Assembly (NCBI GenBank): GCA_003116995.1
Contig: BDSL01000002.1
Location: forward strand, 372,001-436,000
Direction: 5' to 3'
DNA length: 64,000 nt
Source: Yamagishiella unicocca
Taxonomy: Eukaryota; Chlorophyta; Chlorophyceae; Chlamydomonadales; Volvocaceae
Shown here: in pieces, positions 36,234-49,074 of the stretch
How the letters are laid out: each line of letters starts with the position of its first letter
How positions within the stretch are numbered: the first letter of the stretch is position 1
Notes under the pieces: generated by a model
What the model was told of the DNA's origin: nothing
The model's input: only the letters and a program-made list of their open reading frames with translations
The model's database searches: none
Program-made: the position numbers and the translations under genes

Positions 36234-39200
36234 ATGCAGCAAAAGGTCCTACGCACTCAGACTGGTCGGGCCCAGATTCCCACATCTTGCCCTGGGCGAC
36301 CCCTTCGTCACACCTGTATCGTCCCGAGAGCTGCACCTCACAGTGGAATTGGGGCTACTGGCTTCGGGCTTGATGAGCCCATTCAGCTTATTGACGGTCG
36401 TGTGACGAGTGGGCCGGTGAGAATCGCGACTAGGGTGCTTGATCTGCGCGATAACCCTTGCGTATGCTGACTCCACCTCGTTCACCTTTACGTGTGATAG
36501 TATGGCTGCTATATTAGGAATAACGAGTTTCCTGGTCCGCATAAGTTTGGTTTGTCGAGGTGCAATGTCGCCAATGTGCCCTTCGCGCGGCCTATCGACC
36601 CCATTGTCTTTACCATTGCAGGACCTCTCCGTCGAGGTGAATGGCATGAAGCTGCCCAACCCGTTCGTCATCGGCAGTGGCCCGCCCGGAACCAACTACC
36701 AGGTCATGAAGAAGGCTTTCGACGAGGGCTGGGGCGGTGTCATCTGCAAGGCAAGCGCAAGACCTGACGAGTGGCAGTTCCACCCCTTGCCCCCATTTTA
36801 GGTGGCATGTGAATTACCCTCTGCATAACACGACGTATGCGTGTATGTGTGTGTTGCACGATAGCGCTTGTGTAACGAGCCCATACGAGCCGACGGCTTC
36901 AAATGCAGCTAAGAAACCGGGTCGACTTGCGCTCGTGGTGGCAAACCGTTGGATCCTATGGCTGGCCTCGTTAGAAAAGTGTGGGATGAGCAACACGTGT
37001 CACAGAACCCAGCGTGCTGCCCAGCCGGGGCTCCTTTGCTGGCTCGCCCTTGCACCCTTGCTCGCAGTCGTCCCACTGCCTCCTTCCCGGCACCCCTCCT
37101 CCCCGCTCCTGGCACCAAGGGTTTCCGTGGTCTTTCTCTAGTCGAACATCCTAACCTCTTTTCAGTGCCGTCCACCGGGCCTCCTCCCAACCTCCCCTCC
37201 TGCTCCCCCCCTCCCGCAGACGCTGTCCCTGGACTCGTCCAAGGTGACCAACGTGTCGCCCCGCTACGCCAAGCTGCGCGACTCGTCCAACCGCGTGTTC
37301 GGCTGGCAGAACTTCGAGCTCATCTCGGACCGCCCCTTCGAGGTGATGCTGGCGGAGATGAAGCGCCTGCGGGAGGAGTACCCCAACCGCATCCTCATCG
37401 CATCCATCATGGAAGAGTACAAGTAAGATGGGGGGAAAGCAGGGAGGGCAGCAGGCGGCGGGGAGGTCCGCCGCGCGGGGGGTGGGGGGTCATACAAGCC
37501 GTTGACGGGGGGGGCCCCAAAAGTCCGTCTTTTCTTGACCCGTGCGATGTCTCGCGCGGCATCTGAAGCGTGCGCTGGGCTTGCGCCGTCGTCTGCTTGT
37601 CGCGAGTCGCGTTGCCGCGCCACCACCCACCCTGCGCTCCGCTCCCCCCTTCTGCTCCCTCCCGACAGCAAGGACGCGTGGCAGGAGATCATCGGGCGGT
37701 GCGAGGAGATCAACGTGGACGCCTTCGAAATCAACTTCAGCTGCCCGCACGGGCTGCCGGAGCGCAGGTGAGGACCCACGGGTCGGGAGTGTTGAGGAGC
37801 CGTGCCCCCGCTCTGGGGTGGCCCCGCTTCCTGCGCGCATAGGGCTCCCTCTGGGGACAGATCATGATCACTACCCCGCGACTGCGGGCGGTTTGCCGCA
37901 GTCCAACTCGCGTATGGTCCCGCGCAGAGGCGTCCTCTATAACCCCAACCCAAGGCTAAACGCACCCCCAACGCAAGACTGATATACAATGCCCGCCGTA
38001 CCGCGGCTTTCCATTGTGCAGGATGGGTATGGCCATGGGACAGGACCCGGAGGTGCTCGGGGAGGTGTGCAGCTGGATCAACGCCGCCGCCACCAAGCCG
38101 GTGTGGGCAAAGATGACCCCCAACGTGACGGACATCTCGTACCCCTCCTCGGTGGCGCTCAAGGCGGGCTGCGAGGGGGTTGCCGCCATCAACACCATCT
38201 CTTGCATCATGGGTGAGTGGTGATCCTGGACAGGAGGCGGACAGGGCGGCGAGGAGACGAGGAGACCCGGAGGCCAGCACTGAAACGGCAGGGGAGAACA
38301 CGGGCGGGGGCCGCGGCGGGCTGGCACGGACGGAGGGCGCAGTGCGCGAGCAACAGGGTTCCTGGCACCTTGCTGGAAGACATGTGACGCTAGTTGTGCT
38401 GCCAGCCCACGCAGCCCCCAGTCCTCATGCATTCGTGCGTACGACCCGCCTACTGCGCTTCCGAAATAAGATCACGCCCGCCCCCTCCCCTCTCTCCCCC
38501 CTTCAGGCGTGAACCTGGACACGCTGCGGCCTGAGCCGTCCGTTGAGGGTTACTCCACCCCCGGCGGCTACTCTTGGAAGGCCGTCAAGCCCATTGCACT
38601 GGCCAAGTGCACCTCCATCGCCAAGGTCATCCAGAAGGACTTCGCGGGGCAGGGCAAGTCGCTATCCGGCATCGGCGGCGTGGAGACGGGCGGCGACGCG
38701 GCGGAGTTCATCCTGCTGGGTTCGGACACGGTGCAGGTGGGCAGCAGGCGGGCTGCAGGCGGGTATTGAGAGAGGAAACCCGTTGGTCGACACGTCAAGA
38801 GTTAAGAAAAATCGACTAGAGGAGGGTCCAGAAGCTCGCCGCAGAGGGCGGGCATTCAAGGGCTGATGACTTGGCCAGGATGCATCAGTCCATGCGGCTG
38901 CGGTGTAGCGGCGTCGGCGCTGGAGCCGGGATGCAGGGACCCGGTCGTGGTCCACCCGCATCACACCCTCCCGGCGACCCGGGCCTGGACGTGCTGTGAT
39001 GTGCCAACTCGGCGCCACGTCCTATCCACGACACCAACCCGCCCGGTCTTACGTCGGGTGCCCTCGCCAACGTGCAGGTGTGCACAGGCGTCATGATCCA
39101 CGGCTACCCGGTGGTCAAGAACCTGTGCGGCGGCCTGCAGCGCTTCATGACCAAGCACGGCTTCAACTCCGTGTCGGAGTTCAAGGGCCTGTCGCTGCCG

Positions 39201-39344
39201 TACGTGACGGTGCACAGCGAGCTGGTCAAGCGGCAGCGCGAGGCGATCAAGGCCAAGAAGGAGCGGGTGGGGCTGGCAAACGACGCGGAGTGGAGCGGCG
39301 AGGACTTCGTCAAGAACGCAGACTCCATGGTGGCTAATCGGTAG
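36234..39344 (+). CDS. PYD1: Dihydropyrimidine dehydrogenase, plant type (PYD1)
   Basis: Seven exons: 36234-36416, 36622-36750, 37220-37422, 37669-37767, 38022-38212, 38507-38736, 39078-39344; 433 aa, near the 426 aa of the Arabidopsis enzyme. It catalyses the NADPH-dependent reduction of uracil and thymine, first step of pyrimidine catabolism, and in plants is plastidic. Landmarks: LPNPFVIGSGPPGTNYQVMK, FGWQNFELISDRPFEVML, EINFSCPHGLPERR with the catalytic-loop Cys at about 197, PVWAKMTPNVTDI, EGYSTPGGYSWKAVKPIALA, GIGGVETGGDAAEFILLG (FMN phosphate site) and QVCTGVMIHGY. Only the DHOD-like FMN domain is present, as in plants and unlike the long animal enzyme. Residues 1-50 are rich in Arg, Thr and Ser, as in transit peptides. 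Exon 1 is supported by phase and a GTGAGA donor but not by homology. Intron 2 starts GC, not GT. Confidence 0.95.
36751..37219 (+). other. PYD1: GC-AG intron in PYD1
   Basis: The exon ends GTCATCTGCAAG and the intron begins GCAAGC; it ends CTCCCGCAG. Joining GVICK to TLSLDSSKV reproduces the unbroken family sequence, and no GT in the right phase is available. Confidence 0.88.
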
Positions 39345-41307
39345 AGTAGCGCCCGCGGCGTCTCGCGTGTCGCCGTGTCCTGCCTGCCTCGCGGCGCGGA
39401 GGGTCGGTGCCCGGTGGGCCTTGCATCGGTCTGCCGGGTGATGACGGCGAATCGGTTGTGTCGATGTTGGTTGTTGGTTTCTGGTTGCGTTGGGGCTCGC
39501 CGGTGCATTTTGGGGAGGAGGGCGCGTGTGGGAGGAAGCACCGCCCCCGCTTGCTCCGATGCCTTGTTTTGACGGACGGATGGACAGACGGGAGGGAGGG
39601 GGGGCAAGAGCTGCGCCGCACTCGGGCGCTCCGCGCGCCGTCAATCGTAGGGCGGATGCCGCCGGCCAACACAAACCTAGCGCGCTGGCGACGCACATCG
39701 GGATCGCGCGTCATGGCTGGCAGGAGCTGGCTTGCGCGCGACACCACCACCGGCGTCACACCGCGTCCACGAGCTCGTGTTTTGCGTGTACTGGTATCCA
39801 TTGCGGTGGCTCATGATTCCTGACGAACCCTTGGCGGCAAGGGCGCCGTGTTTGTGGCACTATGTTGGCGCGTGGTGACTGATGGGACCCACATGGGCCC
39901 CCTGTACAGGACGAGAACTGTTGTACGTTCTGGCCTTCTAGCCGCTGCGCGGGCAGTAGGCGTGAACAAAGCGTCTGCGCCGGCAGCGCTGACTCGGACA
40001 TCGGATTCTCGGGCGCGGCGCCTTCGAGGTGTGGCGTAATGCATACGCCGCAGGCAACGTTGCATGCGTTGCTGAGGTGCATCTCGAAATCATGTGTATT
40101 TTATCTCGCGTGAGAGGACCACCGGACGGCAGCTGATGTACCATAATTCGATCGTGTCTAAGTGTGTCCTATTGTGCTGTGTATGCGCTTGCGATTAAAA
40201 ACAAATGCCCCTTCCCTCTTGGGTTGCCGCCTTTGCCCTATCTAAGGGTAGGTTTATGTTTTTTAATGCCCTACGTTCTCAAATGTCGACACCGGTTGCG
40301 CCGAGCGGACTACTGCATCCATGGTTACACTTGCTTCCAGGCTGAAGCCCGAGGCACACGCATGCACGCCAACCCAGCAGCACGGAGGCACCAACCGAAG
40401 GGCAAAACATGGCTCAGTAGGGGTAAAAACGAGCCATCCATCCTTACGTCATACCATACCGTACTTTGGGGGACGTCGGGCAGCGACACAACAGGTTGAT
40501 GAGATGCCCGGGACAAAATCTGGACTGCATGACAGACCCCGGCTGGCGGCAGCGCCGCAGCAACAATCTGGGCATACGTGCGCCCGCCAGCAAGTGAGAA
40601 GTCGCCTCGGCGGCGCGGCGGGGAGGGGGGGGCCTACAAGGGCTGCTTTAGGCACCTGCACTCCGCCAGCCCCGCCGCCGAGCGGTCCAAGCCGTCTACA
40701 TCGACACCTGCTACCGGTGCTCTACTCAACCTAGACAGGTTCCACAATTTCCAAAACTGGAGTTAAATACATCATGATCCAACAACAGTCGAGCCGGCCA
40801 CCGCGCGGGGCGAGACCCCGTACGGCACGCGACACCGCGTGACGTACAAAAACGCTCTCCTCAGCCCCAAGGCCCGAGGACGGGTCCACGATCCAGCGCC
40901 CCGACCGCACTATACACAGCACGAAACCACCACCAGCATCATATCACGTTGCGCCCAACCAAAGCTGCGAAGTCTAGAAACCTGCGTTGCGCTCTCAAAA
41001 GCGGACCTCTCGGTGCCGCCCTCAATCCCGACGCTTTAGTCTTCTCTCCCACTCCACGTCCCCGCCTCGAGGCGAAGACCACCCGAACCGACGAGGCAGC
41101 AAACGCAAGGGAACAGCACCCGGGGCTGCCACCCAAACCCAGCTGACACACCGCAGCTGGTAAATCGGCAACACTGTATCCCCGCTTGCCACCTTCCGCC
41201 AACTCAGATCCACAGTCACGGGCGCTGTGCGATGCGCCAGAAAGGACACGCCCCGCACCACCACCGCCATTCCGAGCGCCTCCTATCGCAGCTCCTCCTC
41301 CTGCTGC
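39345..41307. other. Intergenic, convergent PYD1 / HCF173
   Basis: Contains both 3' regions. A minus-strand TGTAA (plus TTACA) at 40325-40329 is a candidate HCF173 polyadenylation signal, about 980 bases after its stop. No clear plus-strand signal for PYD1 was found. No coding exon seen. Confidence 0.45.
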
Positions 41308-44300
41308 TCATGTGTTCTTGGCCAGCGACGCCACTGCCGCCCGCAAGTAGTTGTTCTTCTTGTCCGGCACGTGCGCCACCAGCTCGTACAGGGCGTTATC
41401 CTCATCAGCCTGGCCAAGAGACGGCAGGTGCGGCGCAGACGCTTAGGCGCCTCATCGGAAACTACTCCAGCCAGCTAGCCACCTGCCGGCTGCTGGGGAG
41501 GCCTTGGCCGCCTATGGCGCTGCAATCGGCGCTGTTGTGGAGCCCCCGTTCCGCACGCACGTCGAATCTGTTAAGGCGCAATGGTACCACCACGTGTACC
41601 CTCGATCGGACCGAACTACACGCCCCCCCCCCGCGGCAGCGGCCTTGATGCCGCCCCTCCGTTGCGCCACCCCGCCACCCCCGCCTGCCCCCCGCCGCCC
41701 CGTTCACCTGGTACTCGTAGCACACGTCGAACGTCTTGTTTCGGCCCTCCGGCTCGTGCAGCGCGCGCAGGCAGATATCCGCCACGTCAGCAGCCGCGAT
41801 GGACTCGGTGATGCGGTCGCCCTGGTCGAACACCAACGCGCGGTAGCCGCCCGGCTCCTCCAGCAGCGTACCTGAGGGGGTGGGTGGAGGGGCCAACCGT
41901 GAGGCCCTCAGCATGACTCATACATGATGTCAGTGGCGTACTGCCCGGCAAACCGGCAGAGGCACGGATATGTACGGGTGCGGCGGGGGGCATGGCCCCA
42001 GGCCGTCGACGCAATCGCCGCGTGCATAATATGTGTCTGTACGACACCAGCAAGCGACTCCGTGTTCGCCCCGTCCCATCCCGCCCGTCCCCGCCCACCT
42101 GGCCGGATGATCGAGTAGCCCAGGCCGCTGAGCCTCAGGTTCTCCTCGCCGCGGCGCTTGGCGTCGATCACCTTTCGCAGGTCGGTGGGGTCGATGGCGG
42201 GACGCGATTTGCCGGCGCACGACACGAGCACGAAGTCGGGCTCGGAGCCGCCTGGCCGGGGTGAGCGGGAGGGGGCGAGAGGATTGACAATATACACGAG
42301 TGGGTGCCCTTGACACACACCCCACACACATACACACCAGGTACCCTCAATGACAACTCTTGGACCTGTGGCGCCGGAAGGTCACCCGCAGTCCGGAGCG
42401 CTTGACGACTCCCGCCCTGTACCGTACAGGCTTCCAGAAACCACATCCCCCAGTTTACAAGGCAAAGATGTCCACTCACTGCCCGTACCCTCCCCCTCCC
42501 GCCCCTCTGCCTCCCACACCCACTCGGCACCGCCTTGATCCACCGCCCCTCCGCCTCCCACACCCACCCGGCACCGCCTTGATCCAGTCCACCTCCCGCC
42601 CCTCCGCCTCCCACACCCACCCGGCACCGCCTTGATCCAGTCCACCTCCCGCCCGTCCCCCTCCCACACCCACCCGGCACCGCCTTGATCCAGTCCACCT
42701 CCAAGCTAAACTTCTGCTCCCGCGCCTGCTGCGCCGCCAGGTCATCCATGCCGCTGGCCGACAGCCCCTTGGCGGCCCGCACCGCCGCCACCGCCGCCGA
42801 GGAGGAGCGCCGGTTCTCGTAGCGCAACCCCACGGACCGCAGCCGCGCCGGGTCCAGGGGGGGCTGGCCCGAGTACTCAGAGCGGAACGCGGCGTACGGC
42901 AGGCGCACCGTGAGGTAGCCCTCGCGAGTGGGGAAGCGCGCGCCGTAGCGGCATCCGTCCTCCGTCTCCACGATGCAAAGGTACGAGTGCGTGTCACCGC
43001 GCACACGAAGCACGAGGGCCTCGGTGCCGGCGGTACGGTGCTCGCCGCCCGGCAGCCGGGCCGGCAGCTGCGCCCCCACCTCCGCGATGGCGCCCCGCTG
43101 CATGAGCGTGCCTGCGTGTGCGTGTGCGTGTGTGTGTATGTGTGTCAATTTCCCGCTCAGCCGCGAAGCTCCCAACCTAGGCAAACATACGCACCCACTC
43201 AGCACGGCTGCGACACACTCGCCCCTGCATCAACCCATCCTCCCACCCTTTGCAGAACCCCGTTGCCCAGCTTCGTGCTCGCCATAGCCCTCACCGTCTC
43301 GCTCCGAAACCCGCGCCCCCGGCCGGGACCCCCCGGCCCCCCCAAAACCGCGACACAGCACCATACACAGCGCCGCCCTCGCCGCCCCCCCCCGCCGCTC
43401 CCACTCACCCTCGAACAGCAGGTTGTTGTCCGCCGTAATCACGGCCTGCGCCATGTTGCGGCGGCTGCCGTACGCATCATCGGCGTCACGCGAGGGTCGC
43501 CCCTCCGCCGCCGCCGCCGCGTCCTCGGGCGTCCCCACAAACGTCACGTCCCACAGCGCCTGGTGGAAGCGGCTGTTGAAGTCCGCCACCTCCTTCTTGG
43601 CGGTGGAGTTGAACTTGGCGCCCGCGCGCTTGGAGCGGCGGTGCAGCTCGTCCTGCGCATAAGGGGGTCCCAGCGTGGAGCGGGCGGGCGGGTGGTGGGC
43701 AGCGCGTACGAACCCAGCAGGCGTGAAGCGATCACCACCACCACCACTACCAAAACCGCGAGAGGTTACGTGTCCATGCAGCCCATGTCGTCCGCACCAG
43801 CACCAGCCAGGGATGATGCTAGGCGTCCCCCTTCAGTTCAGCCCCAGCCTGGCCAGGCTCGCGCCATGCCGTGCACCCCATGTTCGATCCCTGATCGCGC
43901 ATGGCGTCCTTAGGGCCGGGCGCCACTTCAGTGAGACCAGTCCGTGGAGCACGCCACACAGAAAACACGCACTACTCCACACCAAATGTCCCCCGACAGG
44001 CCCGGGTGTTTCATTCCCCCTCCCAACTGGCAGACAGGTTAGGCGCATGCGCCTCCTGGCCACCTAGCCCAGTAGCTTTTTTCGAAGGCAGCTTTAGCAA
44101 GCCTGTATAGCACCGTTAGCTGGCTTCCTTGGATAGCCAAGGCTCGCGGCTCTAAACCCCATTTCCGTGCCTCGATCCACCGTGCATCTGGGCCAAGGAG
44201 AATCCAGCCCCATGCCGCCCCTGCTGCTGCGGTATTGCAGCAGCAGTGCTAGACGTCCGCCTTTGCCCTCCCAGGGCCCATCGCCACCGCTGCCTCTGCC

Positions 44301-46346
44301 CCTTCATCGCCCCTCCTCCGCGCCAGCAGTCGCCCGCCCGCCAGGCCCGCTTCGACGCGTGCCAAGCTGCCCATCCCTCCCCCACCCTTTGGTCTACCTC
44401 CACGCGCCACCTCCCTGCAGCGTCCGCTCCCGCCACCAGTGCTGCCCGATCCAGCCACTGTCCGACCCACGGGTCTCCCAGCTCCTAAACTGAATGGAGT
44501 CGCGCGTGTCATAGCTTTATGGCGCGCTGGCGAACCTTCGCCTTCGTCAACGGGCCTTCGTCTTCGTCAACGGCCACTCCGTCCGGCCTCCTGACCCTGC
44601 TGGCCAGCCACTCCTCACTCCCCCACTCCCCCACCTGCACCGCCCCGGGCCCCAGCCTACCCCCCACGCCACAACCCACCTGCATCGCCTTCGCCATGTT
44701 CATGACTCCGCGGTCCTCCACTCGCAGCAGGTCGGCAGTGAACACACTGCGGGCCGCCGCGCAGAAGATCACCTGCGGGGTGCAGGTGCGAGGGCGGAGC
44801 GGCGGGGATGAGCGGCTGGCGGTGAGGGGGGTAACGACGGAGCTGCCGGTTGGGCTGTGTTTGGCTGCGTGGGTGGGGTGCCAGCGGCATCGCCGGCTCG
44901 TGGTTACCCGGTAGTCCCAGCTGCGGCTTCGGACCCGGGAAACAATCGCGGGGCCGATGGGAGGGCGATGGGAGGAGCAGCAGCAGGAGCAGGCGAAGGA
45001 GTAGGTTGGCACGAGCTATTATGGTACCTGCCAGTCCGGCCTGGAGACCGGTCTGCCAGCGTGCGTTGGGGGTGGCTGAGTAAAGGCGTGGCGCACCGGC
45101 CGCGCGCGCGCGACGGCACGTGGGTGCCGTTAAGTGGCGTCCAGGGATTGAGGATGTGGATGATCCGCCGAGTGGGGTGATACCCATGCTATCTGCCTGG
45201 CGAGTCCTTGCAACGCGGTGGATGTGGCATGTCCCAGCCGTGGCGCCGTGTGATCGGGTGCTGGCTGTGGCGGACGTAGCGGCTTGCTGGCTGTGGGTGG
45301 ACATAGCGGCTTGCTGGCTGTGGGTGGACATAGCGGCTTGCTGGCTGTGGGTGGACATAGCGGCTTGCTGGCTGTGGGTGGACATAGCGGCTTGCTGGCT
45401 GTGGGTGGACATAGCGGCTTGCTGGCTGTGGGTGGACATAGCGGCTTGCTGGCTGTGGGTGGACGTAGCGGCTTGCAGCCGAGAAGGAGGTGGACTGGGG
45501 CCCGCGCGTCTAGGATTTAGGGTTTGAGAGGCGCATGCTGATGCCCGGGGTTTGCGGCGTGAAGGCTGAGTCTGCTGCGTGAACGGCGAGGCTCGGCGGC
45601 CGCACCAACACGATGGAACGCCAGCTGCGGCCGGATAAGGCATTGCACTGCTTGTGGGGCATGGCAGGTCAATCTGGAGGTCGAGTGAGCCTCCCTCCTG
45701 CGCCCCTCCCCGTTACGTGCCCTGCCCCGCATACCTTATTGACACCCTGAACAGCCTTCTGGCAAGTGGCCATGTCGCCCACGTCGCCCTCCACCACCTC
45801 AACCGAGTCCGGGATAGCGTCCTTGCTGACACCCGCACGGTTGCGGAACAGGGCCTTGACCGTATAGCCGCGCAAGAGCAACTTCCGAACGAGAATGCGT
45901 CCAACACGGCCTGTGGCGCCCACGACCAGGACAGTCGTGTAGGCGGCCTGCGGGGCCTGGAAGTCGGCATCGGCTTCAACCTGAAGCACGTCATCGATAA
46001 TGAAGCTGCGCGTCGGCGAGCTGACACGAGAGAGCTGCTCCCAAACGTCATTAAATGCTTGGCGAGCTTGGCGACCCAGCTCATAGGGGTTGATCGCCTT
46101 CAGGTTCAGGTCCTGTGGCAATTCCTTGCCTGGCACCTCAGAGCTGCTAGCGTCCTCGCCGCTGTTCGCCCGGAAGAACTTCTCCTTGAGAGCCTCCATA
46201 TTCTGAGGCTCAGGATCCTCATTGTTAGCGGAGCGCACAGGCGTGAGACGGCAGGGGGGCGCGCTGAAAGGAGCGGGTCGTCGGTGGTGCGAGCGACTGG
46301 CCGGCGAGCGTCCCCCCCACACATGCCCGCGCAGCTGAGTGTTCAT
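41308..46346 (-). CDS. HCF173: HCF173, atypical SDR with inserted CIA30 domain, psbA translation factor
   Basis: Seven exons: 46346-45735, 44772-44680, 43652-43409, 43111-42674, 42251-42099, 41871-41708, 41409-41308; phases close exactly to 601 aa, matching the roughly 600 aa plant protein. In plants HCF173 sits on thylakoid membranes, binds the psbA 5' UTR and is required to start D1 translation. An N-terminal transit-like stretch is followed by the Rossmann motif VVGATGRVGR (about 141-150), VIFCAAARSVFTADLLRVED, then the inserted CIA30 region (about 236-460: FHQALWDVTFVG, NMAQAVITADNNLLFEGTLM, LVLRVRGDTHSYLCIVET, REGYLTVRLPYAAFR), and return to SDR with VLVSCAGKSRPAI, LGYSIIRPGTLLEEPGGY and a C-terminus LYELVAHVPDKKNNYLRAAV...LAKNT typical of this protein. 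The ATG is the first giving a plastid-like leader. Confidence 0.95.
42519..42700 (-). repeat. HCF173: 53-bp tandem repeat spanning an HCF173 exon-intron junction
   Basis: About 3.5 copies; each carries GATCCAGTCCACCTCC and CACCCACCCGGCACCGCC. Matching points are at 42687, 42634, 42581 and 42537 (periods 53, 53, 44). On the gene strand the first copy is the end of the CIA30 exon (DWIKAVPG) plus donor GTGGGT at 42673; the others repeat exon end and donor inside the intron, in shifted frames. Confidence 0.92.
45279..45476. repeat. 27-bp minisatellite, seven copies, HCF173 intron 1
   Basis: Unit begins AGCGGCTTGCTGGCTGTGGG and ends TGGACAT, nearly perfect. It lies in the intron 45734-44773 and yields an antisense-free repeat ORF (MSTHSQQAA)n on the gene strand that is intronic. 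Confidence 0.96.
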
Positions 46347-49074
46347 CGTGAACGAAAGACAGATCTGAAAACCGTATATGTAGAGCCTGATCAGCGCACG
46401 CGTTGCTCGCCACACACCACAGACGCGTGGTGATGGCAAGATAAGGGCTTGGAAGCAAGCGGCGGCCGACCCAACTAAAGAGGCAAAAGAAATTAAACCA
46501 TGGATTGCAATTTAGATGGTAATGGTGGGGGAAAAAGAGCTGGCTGTTTACCCGCTAACAAGTACGGACGACCGAGAAGCTTTTAACGGCGCGCATGCAT
46601 CTATTTTCCAAATGCGCAGCAATAACTAGACCGTCTCGATATTCTTTTTCGCCTTATTCACAGAGCTGTAAACCCTGGATTGCATTTGTACTGGCACGAA
46701 TGCACCTGCGCTTCCCAAGTCGCAAGCAGCTTGCCTTGCTCATTTTCCACTTCCTCATGTGTTGTATCGCAAACCTGACGAAATTGGCCTGCACGTGGAA
46801 TCCACAAGAGCAACAGTGTCAATTGAGGGGTTCCTTTTGGCTGCCCTGCCGGGTAATGGCTAAGGGCTACGAATCTTAGGTATAGAATAAGGCTTACCTT
46901 CACATTTTTAATCGTGGCAGCCGTAGTACCCAGATAATGGCCACTGCCACCATAGGAGTGTAGAACATACCCAACCTTTGGACCGTTTTGGAACAGTCAC
47001 TGGCGGACGTTCACTAGAAGAAGGCACTCGGCTGGGGCCCCGTTGGCGTGTGTTGCGTGAGGAAGCACTGATGATGCGAGCGCATGCGGCCCCGGGGGGG
47101 ATTGGTGCTCACACCCGCTCACCCCTCAGGTATGTTGCCACTGGTGGCGGACGGTGGCGGTGACGGGCCCTAAACCCCACACATATCATTACGCGGCACC
47201 CTTCTGACCGTCTTTGGCACGTGTCGGGGCAGTCGGGTTGTACTCAATCCCAGCGTGCTGAGGATTGGACATGCTTTGGGGGTCTGTGGGGCGGCGGCCG
47301 ACGGTGCCGCACAAGTGCCTTTCACATTCGCGGGTGTCGGCATCCGTCTGAGACTTTGACATCGGCGGCCTGATAGCCCGAAGCCCCACCAGCATTCTGC
47401 AGCTCCACCGGCCCTTTGCGCCCGGGAATGGCAGACCTCAGGCACAAATCCCGTCTTGGCGTGCCGTCGCCGTTCCCGTGTGAGACCAGACGAGCGAGAC
47501 GGGGACACCGAATCGCCGGCCCAGTTACAGGTGCAGGTGCCTTTCCCGCTGCGGCGACAACAGATGTCCCCGCTCATCTGAGATAGGTGCACACAGGCGA
47601 CCTGACTGCAAGTGTGGATGGATGACACGGATATGCGCACAGGTGACCCTTAGTGCCATCTTGGGTTGAGATACACAGCTGGGAGTTGTTATTCGCTATT
47701 TCGGGTTATATTGCCGATCGGTCGTGTTCGGCAGGCCCCGACGAACTCGGGTGATGTCCCCAGAACGACGGCGCAGCCAATTGCGGCAGGAGACGGTAGA
47801 CTCCGCCCGGGAGGGCTGCTGTGGGATATCTCCGAAGCCGATCATGTTGAGCGGCTAGGCGGCCCCAACGATCAGGTCCAAGGTCGCAAGCGGCCAGCAA
47901 GCGGCCAGCGCGGCCCTTACACCCTGATGGTCGCATAGACCGCTGCATCCGGCCTGTTCGGTTGCTTTCTCCCCACCAGAGGTGCATGCTTTGCGGCCCA
48001 AGTTTCCCCTTCCGCGGTTGCATGGCCTCGTTCCATGCGTTTGCTGTGCGTGCAGTTGCAGCGTGTTGCGCACTGGGAGGCACTGGCTATCACTGCAACG
48101 GCAATCACTACGCCGTGCCACGGCTCATGAGGGCGACACGTCGGCAAGCTCCCCATCTCTGCAATTTGAACGGCAAGGACATGCTAGGCGCGGCTCCGCC
48201 AGCAATTGAAGTAATTGCACCAGTCATAGGCGCAGGAATGATGCGACCCGCGAGAGACCCATACCCTTGAGTACGGATGAAAGGCACAACATGACCCGGT
48301 GCAATGGACCCCCTGAAGTGGAGCCTGGTGGAGGTGGAGCCTGGTGGAGGAGCACGCAGCGCCCTTGCTTCGCGCCCGCTCCGTTACCTGCCGCCTGCCT
48401 CCCAATGCACCGTACATACAGCACTGCCGTGATTTGCCGCATACTGTGATCATTGCCACCAAGGCGTTTACAATTTAGTACTTCCATGGCAGGCCAGAGC
48501 ACGGGGTAAAGACCTGAAAAGGCTATTTGGCTAACTGCCGTACAGGGCCAAACACAGCAGCTTCGTCATCAAGCTGTTGCGCACTTAATCACAAGACGTC
48601 ATGATTGCAATGGTAACGCCACGTGCCGCTTTGTGGTGAACCTTGTGAGCTAGTCGTTTCGTGGAGAGCTCGATTACTGTACCCACGCTGCCCACTGCTC
48701 GTGCAGATAGTTATAAATACTTTAATTTATGTATGGACTGATGTATAGATGAATGCAGTCATGTGCCCAAGCTGTGAGCCTCTTGAAGGCTTGAGGCCTA
48801 CTAGGGAATACAGTAGTCTCACAACAAAACAGCAGCGCACGACGTTTTACAGCGCATGCATCGACACGATTGTCCTGGATGATAAGAAAAGTTGATTTAT
48901 CTATGGACGCCTGTACTTCTAATTGCTTGCGGTTTTGATATATAGCTCCAGAACCAGACGCGCCTTTTCCTGTCCTGTGCACCCTTACCAGCATGCCCCA
49001 GAATGTAATTAGAAGCATTGAACCATTGTCAAGGTGATGATACAGTAGTGGTTTCCGTACTGTGACCTTGTATC
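46347..49074. other. Intergenic, divergent HCF173 / sugar transporter
   Basis: About 2.7 kb with no exon I could support. Composition is less GC-rich, with AT-rich spots near 46480-46640 and 48707-48735. GTGGAGCCTGGTGGAG is directly duplicated at 48320-48352. Promoters of both flanking genes are expected here. Confidence 0.5.

Noticed and set aside
37264..38301. 345-aa ORF on the minus strand across PYD1
   Set aside because: Antisense shadow of conserved PYD1 exons with GC-biased codons; no homology recognised.
46978..48270. Several 60-150-aa ORFs between HCF173 and the transporter
   Set aside because: No shared frame, splice pattern or recognisable family; composition like non-coding DNA.
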